Assembly: GCF_004217115.1 (NCBI RefSeq)
Contig: NZ_SHKN01000004.1
Span: 114,302-178,301, forward strand
Length of the DNA stretch: 64,000 nucleotides
Reading direction: 5' to 3'
From: Ancylomarina subtilis
Lineage (GTDB): Bacteria > Bacteroidota > Bacteroidia > Bacteroidales > Marinifilaceae
This document shows, piece by piece, positions 43,101 to 50,675 of the stretch. The position numbers were made by a program, and so were the translations under genes. The notes beneath the pieces are model-generated. The model had not been told where the DNA came from and made no database searches. It was given only the letters and a program-made list of their open reading frames with translations. Position 1 is the stretch's first letter. Each line of letters opens with the position of its first letter.

Positions 43101-43577
43101 GAAGATCCTGAAAGCAATTCAATTTTCCAATGGTACCTTGCAGATGATCAATCCGGGACCAACGAAGTGGCTATTACAGGAGCCAATACACTTGAATACA
43201 CAATTACTCGTCAGGATGTGGGGCGCTATTTGCGTTTCTCTGTAACACCTGTTGCTATAAGCGATGAATTACCTACTGGATCTAAGGTATACTCAGCATA
43301 CTCTGAGCAAATTGACTATTCAACAGGCATTGAAGATGTTGTGGATGAAGAATTAAACATCTATCCAAACCCTGTACAGAACATGCTGCATTTGGATAAT
43401 TTGAACCAGGTAAAACGTGTCAGTCTTTACAGTCTTACAGGAAAGACAATTCTTTATAAGAATAACCCGAATAGCAACGAAATACTTGATCTCAGCCACT
43501 TAAATCAAGGTATTTACATTATCGTCTTTGATTTCCAGGACAATAGTCGTTTATCAAGAAAATTTATAAAAGAATAA
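40194..43577 (+). CDS. T9SS-secreted multidomain alpha-amylase (GH13), SusG counterpart
   Basis: This 1127-residue exported amylase has a signal peptide ending at SQAQ (residue 22). Order of parts: an N-terminal beta domain typical of secreted Bacteroidota amylases (about 25-148), an Ig-like stretch (about 150-232), a CBM48-type domain with VIGDFSDWKLDNMY (about 240-335), the GH13 barrel (about 375-740) and its C-terminal domain, two homologous Ig-like repeats (about 836-938 and 941-1042), and a T9SS type A sorting domain starting at NIYPNPVQNMLHL. Catalytic residues are Asp540 (GFRFDF), Glu588 (VIFEHL) and Asp648 (ESHDEE). The sorting domain means release or surface attachment through T9SS, in place of the lipoprotein SusG. 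It initiates starch breakdown for the Sus complexes encoded just upstream. Confidence 0.94.
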   Translation: MKKLYTYLTFIFLLMSFISQAQIITTSPAFPTESDGVTITYDATLGTGGLKDFTGDVYAHTGVITDKSTNDTDWKYAPTWGDNSAKYKLTSLGNNKWELKILPNIREYYGVAAGEKILKMAFVFRSSDSSKEGKGDGGTDIFADVSEGGINVSFSVPANNKVIQKNEDLQVTIQSNASTNLILFLDGVENETTTETEISKIINTDVAGNHELVAVASDGSEEVRDTVNFFVRDDVVNETMPANVTAGINYIDDTSVTLVLYAPNKEYVYVIGDFSDWKLDNMYQMKKDGDNFWVTINNLQVGKEYIFQYLIDGDIKIADPYADKISDPWNDQYISNTTYPNLITYPSDKTSEIASVFQTAQTSYSWTDSGFTIPDKKDLVVYELHVRDFVATGNIKTIKDTLDYLERLGINAIELMPFNEFEGNDSWGYNPSFYFAPDKAYGTKEDYKAFINECHKRGIAVLMDMVLNHSFGQSPFLRMYFDGTKPTADSPWYNVENNFENPDAHWGYDFNHTSQATKDLVDRINSYWMTEYHIDGFRFDFTKGFSNTPHSNSTDPWGSQYDQQRIDILKRMATEIWNVKSDAVVIFEHLSENSEEKELAAHGIMLWGNANHDYSEATKGNSSNFSWTSWKNRGWDGPKVVSYMESHDEERLMYRNLSEGSSLDGYNVRNLKTALSRIETAAAFFLTIPGPKMIWQFGELGYDISIDENGRTGKKPIHWEYQDDPNRKRVFQVFAALAKIKKEEVAFESDDFSLNTSQALKQIEINHADMDVRIIGNFDVKTGSISPKFSQTGTWYDYFSGTEINVTDVDTSIQLAPGEYHIYTTKQLTTPNVISAPQASDVLITGTAKENETLTASYSYSDANGDLEGTSVYRWYRADDVNGTNEIGITGATGISYNPGADDRHKFIRFSVTPVAQTGELLQGDIVYSTYSDKIVSLVNPPVASNVAINGEFVQDAVITASYEYSDSEEDPESNSIFQWYLADDQSGTNEVAITGANTLEYTITRQDVGRYLRFSVTPVAISDELPTGSKVYSAYSEQIDYSTGIEDVVDEELNIYPNPVQNMLHLDNLNQVKRVSLYSLTGKTILYKNNPNSNEILDLSHLNQGIYIIVFDFQDNSRLSRKFIKE

Positions 43578-43596
43578 ATGTTTAATTGATCATCAT

Positions 43597-43628
43597 AATC
43601 CCACTCAACCTGTTGAGTGGGATTTTTT
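43597..43628 (+). terminator. Rho-independent terminator after the amylase
   Basis: A perfect 12-bp stem (AATCCCACTCAA / TTGAGTGGGATT) with a CCTG loop is followed by T residues. It closes the starch locus. Confidence 0.95.
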
Positions 43629-43761
43629 CATCCAGAAAGCCCAAATCTTTTAAGAAAATAAAATCTTAATATATTTATATTTTTTAACAACACATCTAGA
43701 TATTTCAATACTTTATTCACTATATTTGGCAGTATTATTTTAATTTTTGAACAAAAACACT

Positions 43762-44202
43762 ATGAATTACAAAACTGTATTAATCGTTTTTTTCCTGGTA
43801 ATTACAGGCCTTTCAACCAGTTTCGCAAAAGGAAATCAATTAGAAGATGCTCAAATAAAAGCTAAGACAGAAGGAAAATTCATTTTCATGAATTTCTCAG
43901 GATCCGATTGGTGTCGATCTTGTATGATTCTTAAAAAGACAATACTGGAAAGTCCGGAATTTAAAACTTTTGCAGACAAAAATCTGGTCCTTGTTGATGT
44001 TGATTTTCCAAGGAAAAAAAAGAATAGACTGACTGCTGAGCAGACCCTATACAACGAACAATTGGCTGAAAAATACAATAAAGACGGTCAATTCCCCACC
44101 ATTATCATTATGGATTCTGACATGAATATTGTTGCGAAAACGGGCTATAAAAACCTGAGCCCAACTCAGTATGTTGATCACATTAAAAGCTTGATTGAGT
44201 AA
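43762..44202 (+). CDS. Periplasmic thioredoxin-like protein
   Basis: The start is ATG at 43762; a TTG five codons earlier is less likely. The 146-residue protein has a signal peptide (MNYKTVLIVFFLVITG..., ending near SFAKG) and a thioredoxin fold of the thioredoxin_7/DsbD-gamma type. The redox motif is WCRSC (Cys51 and Cys54), followed by the cis-Pro segment QFPTIII. It is probably a periplasmic disulfide reductase or heme/metal-site maintenance factor. Its stop codon is 5 bp before the ApbE start, so it is the first gene of a four-gene operon with apbE, DUF4266 and DUF3570; its partner there is probably the Cys-containing DUF4266 lipoprotein (inference). Confidence 0.9.
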   Translation: MNYKTVLIVFFLVITGLSTSFAKGNQLEDAQIKAKTEGKFIFMNFSGSDWCRSCMILKKTILESPEFKTFADKNLVLVDVDFPRKKKNRLTAEQTLYNEQLAEKYNKDGQFPTIIIMDSDMNIVAKTGYKNLSPTQYVDHIKSLIE

Positions 44203-44206
44203 TCCT

Positions 44207-45250
44207 ATGATCCGAAATATTACCACATTATTATTTCTGATTTTTGCACTGAATTCCTTTGGTCAGAAAGAATCTCACACAAAGGTTCTTCTTTTAATGG
44301 GATCCCGGTTTGACATTACAGCTGTAAGTCCAAATCAGGAAAAAGCTCTCAGTGCTATTGAAGCAGGTATTTCTGAAATCAAACGAATTGAGAAATTAAT
44401 TTCCTCATGGGATCCAAATTCTCAAACATCGGAGATCATACAAAGTGCGGGTATAAAACCTGTCGTTGTTGATCAGGAGTTATTCAATTTGATTCGTCGT
44501 TCGCTAAAAATTTCGGACTTGACACAAGGAGCTTTCGATATCAGCTACGCCTCACTTGATAAAGTCTGGCATTTTGATGAAGAAATGAAAGAACTCCCCG
44601 ATTCGGCTACGGTCGCGGCTTCAGTATCGAAAATCAACTACAAAAATATCATCCTAAATCCTGAAGAAAGAAGCGTATTCCTGAAGGATAAAGGAATGAA
44701 AATTGGCTTTGGTGCCATAGGTAAAGGTTACGCTGCCAATAAAGCTTTGGACATTATGTCGAAAATGGGCCTGACCGGAGCTTTGGTCAATGCCTCAGGC
44801 GATTTAATCAGTTGGGGAAAAGATGAAGGCGGTAAAGACTGGAAAATAGGTATTGTCAATCCTAAAGAAAAAGATAAGATTTTCTCATGGCTCAACATTA
44901 ACGAAACCGCTGTTGTTACCTCAGGGAATTACGAGAAATTTGTCACTATAAATGGTCAAAGCTATTCACATATCATCGATCCCAGAACTGGATATCCAGT
45001 CAGAGGACTATGTAGTGTCAGTATCATTTGCCCTAACGCCGAGCTTGCTGATGCCTTGGCCACCTCTGTTTTTGTGTTGGGGAAAGATAAAGGTCTCGAA
45101 TTAATTAATCGATTAAACGGGATAGAATGTCTGCTTATCACCGACAATCAAGAACTCTTCACCTCAGAAAATTTACATTTAGACTATATAAAGAAACCAA
45201 TTACGAATCACAAATACCAAATTAAAATTGGAGATAAACATGCGCGATAA
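44207..45250 (+). CDS. apbE: FAD:protein FMN transferase (ApbE family)
   Basis: I choose ATG at 44207 (MIRNITTLLF); a TTG 12 bp upstream is possible. The 347-residue protein has a signal peptide and the ApbE fold. Conserved motifs are GAIGKGYAA (about 169-177), LVNASGDL (about 194-201), TSGNYEKF (about 238-245) and the metal/flavin site HIIDPRTGYP (255-264). The enzyme uses FAD and Mg2+ to attach FMN covalently to Thr or Ser of periplasmic proteins. No obvious substrate with a flavinylation motif (S/T-GA-T/S) is encoded beside it, so either a distant substrate or a non-canonical one in this cluster is modified. It overlaps the start of the DUF4266 gene by 11 bp. Confidence 0.94.
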   Translation: MIRNITTLLFLIFALNSFGQKESHTKVLLLMGSRFDITAVSPNQEKALSAIEAGISEIKRIEKLISSWDPNSQTSEIIQSAGIKPVVVDQELFNLIRRSLKISDLTQGAFDISYASLDKVWHFDEEMKELPDSATVAASVSKINYKNIILNPEERSVFLKDKGMKIGFGAIGKGYAANKALDIMSKMGLTGALVNASGDLISWGKDEGGKDWKIGIVNPKEKDKIFSWLNINETAVVTSGNYEKFVTINGQSYSHIIDPRTGYPVRGLCSVSIICPNAELADALATSVFVLGKDKGLELINRLNGIECLLITDNQELFTSENLHLDYIKKPITNHKYQIKIGDKHAR

Positions 45251-45467
45251 AAATAAGACAAAGCTGCTTCTTGCCAGTTTAGGCTTATTGTTTGGACTCA
45301 ACTCATGCGTTTCAGTTGCAGCCTATCAAAAAGCCTATCTAAACGACGAGGCCATGGCTCTAAGAGCCAAAAAGCTTGAAAGCTATGAATCAAATTTTCA
45401 ATCATACCGAGAAGGTGCCGCCGGAGCAAATGGGGGTAAATCAGGAGGAGGTTGTGGATGCAACTAA
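45240..45467 (+). CDS. DUF4266 small lipoprotein with Gly-rich CGC tail
   Basis: The start is ATG at 45240, inside the end of apbE. The 75-residue product has lipobox LNSC (Cys23), a short middle with KAYLNDEAMALRAKK, and a Gly-rich tail ending GGGCGCN (Cys72 and Cys74). Size, middle motif and ending match DUF4266, a family that I recall as usually sitting between apbE and a DUF3570 gene. Function is unknown. The Cys-Gly-Cys end could bind metal, be oxidised, or be a modification site, and the co-encoded thioredoxin would fit a redox role. Its last bases overlap the next gene start. Confidence 0.88.
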   Translation: MRDKNKTKLLLASLGLLFGLNSCVSVAAYQKAYLNDEAMALRAKKLESYESNFQSYREGAAGANGGKSGGGCGCN

Positions 45468-46747
45468 GAAAAATAATATTACTCGCTACAATTTTAGCCG
45501 GGTCCTATACCCTAATGGCTCAAACTGATAAAAACAGCATTGATGACAAACAAAATGAGAGTCAGAAAAAAGTCAAAAAATCCAAAACAAAACTCAAGGA
45601 TGCTGAAGCCAATTTCCTGTTAAACTATTATGAGCAGGATGGCGATCATTCACCCGTTACCGGTGGACGTGGCACAGAGAAACTTGAGAATGTAGCCCCA
45701 ACTTTTGTGGTGCATGTTCCTTTAGATTCAGTATCGAATCTGGATTTGAATTTCGGAATTGACTTTTACACATCTGCTTCTACCAATAACATCGATTATT
45801 TCGAAGGTCGTAAAACCGGAGCCTCCGGAAAAGACGTTCGCTCTCATATCAATGCAGCCTACAACAGAGATTTGAGGAATTCTGGAAATGCTTATAGCTT
45901 AATGGCTGGATTTTCAGCCGAATTTGATGTCACATCATTTCACTTTGGTGGTTCTTACACGATTAATTCCAAAGATCAGAACCGTTCGCTAAGCCTTGAT
46001 GCCTTGTATATGAACGATTCATGGAAATTATTATACCCCTACGAAAGAAGAGATGGTACAAATTGGTTAAAAGATGATAAGCGTACAACAATGAAATTTG
46101 GTTTATCGTACTCGCAAGTCATCAACAAGCGTTTACAAGCCTTATTTTCAGCTGAAGTTGTTTCTCAATCAGGTCTCTTAAGTACACCATTCCATCGGGT
46201 CTTTTTCGATGATGTTAATGGAGTTCCTGACGATAATTTAAGAGATTTCAGTCATGTCGAAATGTTGGATGACAATCGTCTTAAGATTCCAATTTCAATG
46301 CGTTTGAATTATTATCTGAACGATTTTATGCGATTGAGAACGTTCTATCGTTTTTATACGGATAGTTGGGGGATTACAGCTCATACAGCAAGTATCGAAC
46401 TGCCTATGCAAATCACACCATCCTTAATTGCTTCGCCATTCTTCAGATATCACACGCAAACCGCAGCTGATTATTTCTATGAATTTGGTCAGGTGAGTAA
46501 AGCAATGGTGGATGCAAAAGAAACTCAATTTTATACTTCAGACTACGATTTATCAGATTTAAGCAGCACAAAAATAGGTTTAGGTTTACAATATTCACCC
46601 CTGTTGGGAGTCGGTAAGTTCAAACCGCCTTTTGTAAAAAACAAACAAGTTCAGTTAAAAAGTATTGGTTTAAGAACTGCCTTCTACGATAGAAGTGATG
46701 GCTTAAATGCCTGGTTGGTTAGCCTCGATTTTGCTTTTACTTTCTAA
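45458..46747 (+). CDS. DUF3570 outer-membrane beta-barrel protein
   Basis: I choose ATG at 45458 (MQLRKIILLA), preceded by a GGAGGAGG stretch that also encodes the tail of the DUF4266 protein, so translation is coupled. The 429-residue protein has a signal peptide ending near LMAQT, then alternating aromatic and polar strands through to a C-terminal SLDFAFTF, typical of outer-membrane barrels. DUF3570 is of unknown function. The early segment YYEQDGDHSPVTGGRGTE is shared by the family in my recollection. It probably provides the outer-membrane part of a system with thioredoxin, ApbE and the DUF4266 lipoprotein. A bidirectional terminator follows. Confidence 0.88.
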   Translation: MQLRKIILLATILAGSYTLMAQTDKNSIDDKQNESQKKVKKSKTKLKDAEANFLLNYYEQDGDHSPVTGGRGTEKLENVAPTFVVHVPLDSVSNLDLNFGIDFYTSASTNNIDYFEGRKTGASGKDVRSHINAAYNRDLRNSGNAYSLMAGFSAEFDVTSFHFGGSYTINSKDQNRSLSLDALYMNDSWKLLYPYERRDGTNWLKDDKRTTMKFGLSYSQVINKRLQALFSAEVVSQSGLLSTPFHRVFFDDVNGVPDDNLRDFSHVEMLDDNRLKIPISMRLNYYLNDFMRLRTFYRFYTDSWGITAHTASIELPMQITPSLIASPFFRYHTQTAADYFYEFGQVSKAMVDAKETQFYTSDYDLSDLSSTKIGLGLQYSPLLGVGKFKPPFVKNKQVQLKSIGLRTAFYDRSDGLNAWLVSLDFAFTF

Positions 46748-46751
46748 AAAT

Positions 46752-46794
46752 AAAAAATGAGTAAAGAGGCGTACTAACTCTTTACTCATTTTTA
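46752..46794. terminator. Bidirectional terminator between convergent genes
   Basis: A 14-bp stem (AAATGAGTAAAGAG / CTCTTTACTCATTT) with a 9-nt loop is flanked by A and T runs. It serves the DUF3570 gene (plus) and the lipoprotein at 46813 (minus). Confidence 0.93.
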
Positions 46795-46812
46795 TTTACG
46801 GATAATTCGAAA

Positions 46813-47544
46813 TTAATTATTTAAAGGAACCAAAGTCGACATTTCACTTTCTTCCCCTTCAAATTCTTCTAAAATTTTCAATGAGTTATCTGTTAATTCT
46901 ACAATATCAAAAGTTCCTCCTTCGCCATATTGAGTCCAAGAATAATTAATAGCGGTTTTACTGCTGTTACTCCAAGACCATTCTGCCAAGCCACCCAACA
47001 CATCCGGATTAGGGTTTACAAACTCAACAAAATAAGTCCCTGCTTTCGAGAAAAGAACGGTTATTTCCTCCTCTGTTCCCTCAACATTAACATCATTTAT
47101 ACGAATCAATTTCCAACTTCTACATAACAAATCAGTCCTTTCAGAGCTTCCCATCTCCTCCTTTTTTGTAGCTTTCAAAGAAACAGGTTCCTCTGTTCCA
47201 TCCTTCAATTCCACAACAAAGTTCATATGATCGGTTCCATAATCCGAAATCTTTATGGTTCCAAATTCTGAAAGGGTAATTGTTTGGTCAGCATCGTACT
47301 CATAGGTTCCAAACAATATTGAGTTACTAGCAGATGACTTCACCGTACCCTCTTTTACAATAATGTAGTTGCCACTTTCATTAAACTCAAATGATTTAAA
47401 TTCGCTGGTCCCTTCAACGACCCATTTTGCATTTATACTAGCCTTTGTTTCAAGCTCATTTTTTGACTCACTATCATCTTTATCGCAAGATACAAAACAC
47501 ATGATAGCTATGAATGCAAGTAAAGTTTGTTTAAAAATCTTCAT
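46813..47544 (-). CDS. Lipocalin-like two-domain lipoprotein
   Basis: This 243-residue lipoprotein has lipobox CFVSC (Cys20) followed by DKDDSE, an acidic surface-export signal. It appears to hold two related beta-barrel domains of the lipocalin-like type: about 38-118 (KWVVEGTSEFKSFEFNESG, then FGTYEYDADQTITL) and about 140-240 (SWKLIRIND, then TAINYSW). Each opens with a Trp-containing strand and has a mid-domain Gly-Tyr/Trp turn. Such proteins are common unassigned surface lipoproteins in Bacteroidota. It is monocistronic on the minus strand. No substrate or partner can be inferred. Confidence 0.8.
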   Translation of the reverse strand: MKIFKQTLLAFIAIMCFVSCDKDDSESKNELETKASINAKWVVEGTSEFKSFEFNESGNYIIVKEGTVKSSASNSILFGTYEYDADQTITLSEFGTIKISDYGTDHMNFVVELKDGTEEPVSLKATKKEEMGSSERTDLLCRSWKLIRINDVNVEGTEEEITVLFSKAGTYFVEFVNPNPDVLGGLAEWSWSNSSKTAINYSWTQYGEGGTFDIVELTDNSLKILEEFEGEESEMSTLVPLNN

Positions 47545-47737
47545 ACTAATATTACATCAGGTTTATAAATAAAATAATATCCATTTAACTCTTTTAACAA
47601 AAATAAGATTAAAAGATCTTAAATGGTTTTATATAAAGCCCGAAACTATGAAAAATTTTCACAAAAACATAATCAACCAAAAAAGTTAATAAAAAATTAA
47701 TCAATATTGAGAATTCAAAAAGGTGATTCCAGGACAG

Positions 47738-48649
47738 TTACACTTTTACAATATTATTGGGGTTTAATTTCCGATTCCCATCCCAACGGTAAGCAATCAG
47801 ATGTCCTCCATTTGCGACACAGGCATCCACACAGCATAAATTATCACGGATGACGCCAGCTTGGCCATTCAAACAATAGTGTCCAAAAAAGACAGGCGGA
47901 TTCTCTACTGAATAAGGAGGTATTTCCACACAAAGTTCAGGAGGGATTGTATAATGAGGTAGCTTGAAACGATTACCAAAGGCCAAAGAACTAAAGCTCT
48001 CCCCCTCCATCTTATTCCACCACTTTATTCGAAACATGCTGCGTTTAACCCCATAACTATCCTTAATAATCATATCATTGGGTAAAGCAAATTCTCTTCC
48101 CTTCAACAAAAGCATACAAGCCTCATAAAGCTTGCCTTTCTTAGAGTGAATCTTTCGTAGGAATTTCTTACTCAATCTATTTTGAGGATGTTTTTCACGA
48201 ATCAAATCAACAGCTTCCTGATCCCAACAGGCATGAACGACTCTAAACCCATCAAATTCAAGAAACATGGGTAGAGATCGTAACCATTTCAGGTAAACTT
48301 TCTTAGCCTCTTTATTCGCCTGAAACTCGAGATAAGTTCTTCTAATTTGAGCCTTATTCTTCAAACTATGCTCACGCAAGGGAAATCCTTCTTCGTCCTT
48401 CGTATAATAGGCCAAAACATTAAGTTCATGATTACCAACAATGGCATAAGCAGAACCGTAATCGACCATATTTTTTATCAGGCAAAGACTGTCAATCACA
48501 CGAAATCCTCTATCGACAAAATCACCTACAAAAACAGCTTTACGTTCGGGATGAGCATAAACACCAGCTTCCTTTTTATACCCTAAGGTTTGAAGCATTT
48601 CTTCCAGGCTCTCAAATTCCCCGTGTATATCTCCAATTATATCGTACAA
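47738..48649 (-). CDS. Metallophosphoesterase (calcineurin-like, protein phosphatase / PrpE type)
   Basis: This 303-residue cytoplasmic phosphoesterase has the dinuclear-metal motifs GDIHG (6-10), GDFVDRG (42-48) and GNHE (72-75), then a His in VVHACWD and a late FGHYCLNG. The GDxHG...GDxxDRG...GNHE spacing is that of PPP-type phosphatases and bacterial PrpE/ApaH-like enzymes. Candidate substrates are phosphoproteins or diadenosine polyphosphates. It is probably monocistronic: a terminator lies between it and the upstream aminotransferase gene. Confidence 0.92.
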   Translation of the reverse strand: MYDIIGDIHGEFESLEEMLQTLGYKKEAGVYAHPERKAVFVGDFVDRGFRVIDSLCLIKNMVDYGSAYAIVGNHELNVLAYYTKDEEGFPLREHSLKNKAQIRRTYLEFQANKEAKKVYLKWLRSLPMFLEFDGFRVVHACWDQEAVDLIREKHPQNRLSKKFLRKIHSKKGKLYEACMLLLKGREFALPNDMIIKDSYGVKRSMFRIKWWNKMEGESFSSLAFGNRFKLPHYTIPPELCVEIPPYSVENPPVFFGHYCLNGQAGVIRDNLCCVDACVANGGHLIAYRWDGNRKLNPNNIVKV

Positions 48650-48732
48650 TGTGCTTCCTTTAATTATGAATAATAAATCGTAAACAAACCTCTAAGGGCT
48701 CATAGTTCTCTTTTATCAAAGATATAAAAACA

Positions 48733-48770
48733 AAAAAACTCTCCCTATTGTCAAACAATAAGAAGAGTTT
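48733..48770 (-). terminator. Terminator of the class V aminotransferase gene
   Basis: AAACTCT (48736-48742) pairs with AGAGTTT (48764-48770), and inner ATTG / CAAT pairs extend the stem. On the minus strand it is followed by seven T. It lies 40 bp past the stop codon at 48810. Confidence 0.8.
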
Positions 48771-48809
48771 ATATTTTAAATCAAATTAATACCTCGAATC
48801 AATCAGTCG

Positions 48810-50285
48810 CTAAAGCTTGAATAATTTCGAAACACGAACTTCTTTCTTTACTTTATTGGGGCCAACATAAGTAAATTCGTTGGTTTTACTACAATACTCA
48901 TAATCATTTTTCCATTCCTCAAAATTGGCAATAATTTGCTTAATGGACTCAACAAAATAGATAACCTCTTTGTCTGTGGTAGTTGGATGCAACGACCAAC
49001 GCACCCATCCCGGCTTATGTGTTAAATCACCAGCGCTAATCTCACAGGTAATGGCTTGTGATTTCTCCGGTGTAACATTCAGCATATAATGGCCGTAAGT
49101 ACCAGCACAAGCACAACCTCCTCGAACCTGAATACCAAAATGGTCATTCAATAATTTCACTAACAAATTAAAATGAATGTACTCAATATAAAACGACATC
49201 ACACCAATACGCTTCTGACCATCATCAGCAAGAATCGTAACATCATCAACTTCACGCATCAGACTAAAGGCTAAATCGAGCAATTCTTCCTCACGCGCTT
49301 CCATTTTATCTGTTCCCATCTGATTTTTCACATCGATAGCCAAAGCGGTTCTTATCGACTGTAAGAAACCTGGTGTTCCTCCATCTTCACGTGCCTCAAT
49401 ACTATTCACATATTTATATTCTCCCCAGGGATTTGTCCAATCCACAGTACCACCACCTGGATTATCGGGAGCTGCTTCGGGATTATAAAGTGCTGAATCG
49501 AAAATCATAACACCTGACGAACCTGGACCACCTAAGAATTTATGTGGTGAGAAGAAAATTCCATCCAGCTTGCAAGCCTCATCTTCAGGATGCATATCAA
49601 TATCAACATAAGGGGCTGAAGCTGCAAAATCAACAAAACAAATACCGCCATGCTTGTGCATCATTTTTGCCATTTCGTGATAAGGAGTAATAATCCCTGT
49701 CACATTTGAACAAGCGCTGAACGAGCCTATTTTGAGTTGACGATCAGCATACTTCTCCAACTGTTTTTCTAACTCATTTAAATCAACTCTAAGACCTTCT
49801 CCGGGAGGCACGACAACCACATCAACATTGGTTTCATACCATGATGTTTGATTTGAATGATGCTCCATATGGGTGATAAATACTACAGGTTTTTGTCTTT
49901 CTTTCTGACAAACCGTAGAGCTCATATAACCACAACCTTTCAATCCTAAAATTCGTTGAAGCTTATTCACAACAGCAGTCATTCCATAACCCGCATGTAT
50001 CAATACATCATTGGGACCAGCATTACAATGCTGCTTTATTAAATTCTGAGCTTCATGGTAACTTTGAGTCATTAAAGTACCGGTAACATTGGTCTCTGTA
50101 TGTGTATTTGCCACATAGGGTCCAAAATCCTTCAGCATTCTCTTCTCGAGAGGCTTATATAAACGTCCGCTCGCAATCCAATCGCCGTATACGATAGTTT
50201 GCTTACCAAAGGGAGAATAAAATCGGGCTTCGTTTCCCACCGTATTCTTTCGGAACTTTTTGAAATGGTTCTCCAAATTGCTCAT
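48810..50285 (-). CDS. Class V aminotransferase, cysteine desulfurase-like
   Basis: This 491-residue fold-type I PLP enzyme of class V is longer than typical SufS/CsdA (about 410). Key residues are His143 in MEHHSNQTSW, Asp219 in ICFVDFAASAPY, and the Schiff-base Lys249 in FFSPHKFLGGPGSSG. A Cys-containing loop RGGCACAGTYGHY (Cys391, Cys393) occupies the position of the active-site Cys loop of desulfurases. An inserted segment (about 255-300) includes NPGGGTVDWTNPW. It may release sulfur from cysteine or a related compound; selenocysteine lyase or another lyase is possible. It stands alone and is divergent from the acyl-CoA ligase. Confidence 0.88.
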   Translation of the reverse strand: MSNLENHFKKFRKNTVGNEARFYSPFGKQTIVYGDWIASGRLYKPLEKRMLKDFGPYVANTHTETNVTGTLMTQSYHEAQNLIKQHCNAGPNDVLIHAGYGMTAVVNKLQRILGLKGCGYMSSTVCQKERQKPVVFITHMEHHSNQTSWYETNVDVVVVPPGEGLRVDLNELEKQLEKYADRQLKIGSFSACSNVTGIITPYHEMAKMMHKHGGICFVDFAASAPYVDIDMHPEDEACKLDGIFFSPHKFLGGPGSSGVMIFDSALYNPEAAPDNPGGGTVDWTNPWGEYKYVNSIEAREDGGTPGFLQSIRTALAIDVKNQMGTDKMEAREEELLDLAFSLMREVDDVTILADDGQKRIGVMSFYIEYIHFNLLVKLLNDHFGIQVRGGCACAGTYGHYMLNVTPEKSQAITCEISAGDLTHKPGWVRWSLHPTTTDKEVIYFVESIKQIIANFEEWKNDYEYCSKTNEFTYVGPNKVKKEVRVSKLFKL

Positions 50286-50675
50286 TCGTTAGATTTGTTT
50301 TATGTGTTTTGTTGTTTGTTTAGATTTCGCATGTCTCAAATCGATTAATATTCAGACTGTTTCATCTGATTTAAGAACGGTCGTAAATTTATATATTCTA
50401 AAAAAGGAATACAAATAGCAACCGGATATATTCCTATATCTCAGGCTATTTGTACCCACTCGCAATTCTAAACAGAACATGTATAAATCTGATTGTAAGT
50501 GTGTATTATTAAGAAAAGGCAACAATGTGTTAACAATAAATAATTCCGCCTCTTATTTAGAATGGAGCATATTTATGAAGGATAAAAGAATTTGAGGGGA
50601 AAACACTAAATTTGTCTTCATTAAAAAAATACCCTTTTCAAAATAACTAGTATTTACAGCAGATTTTAAAGATAT
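50286..50675. other. Divergent promoter region
   Basis: The 390 bp separate the minus-strand aminotransferase gene from the plus-strand acyl-CoA ligase gene and must hold both promoters. I see no operator-like palindrome, RNA gene or coding frame of quality in it. Confidence 0.6.
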
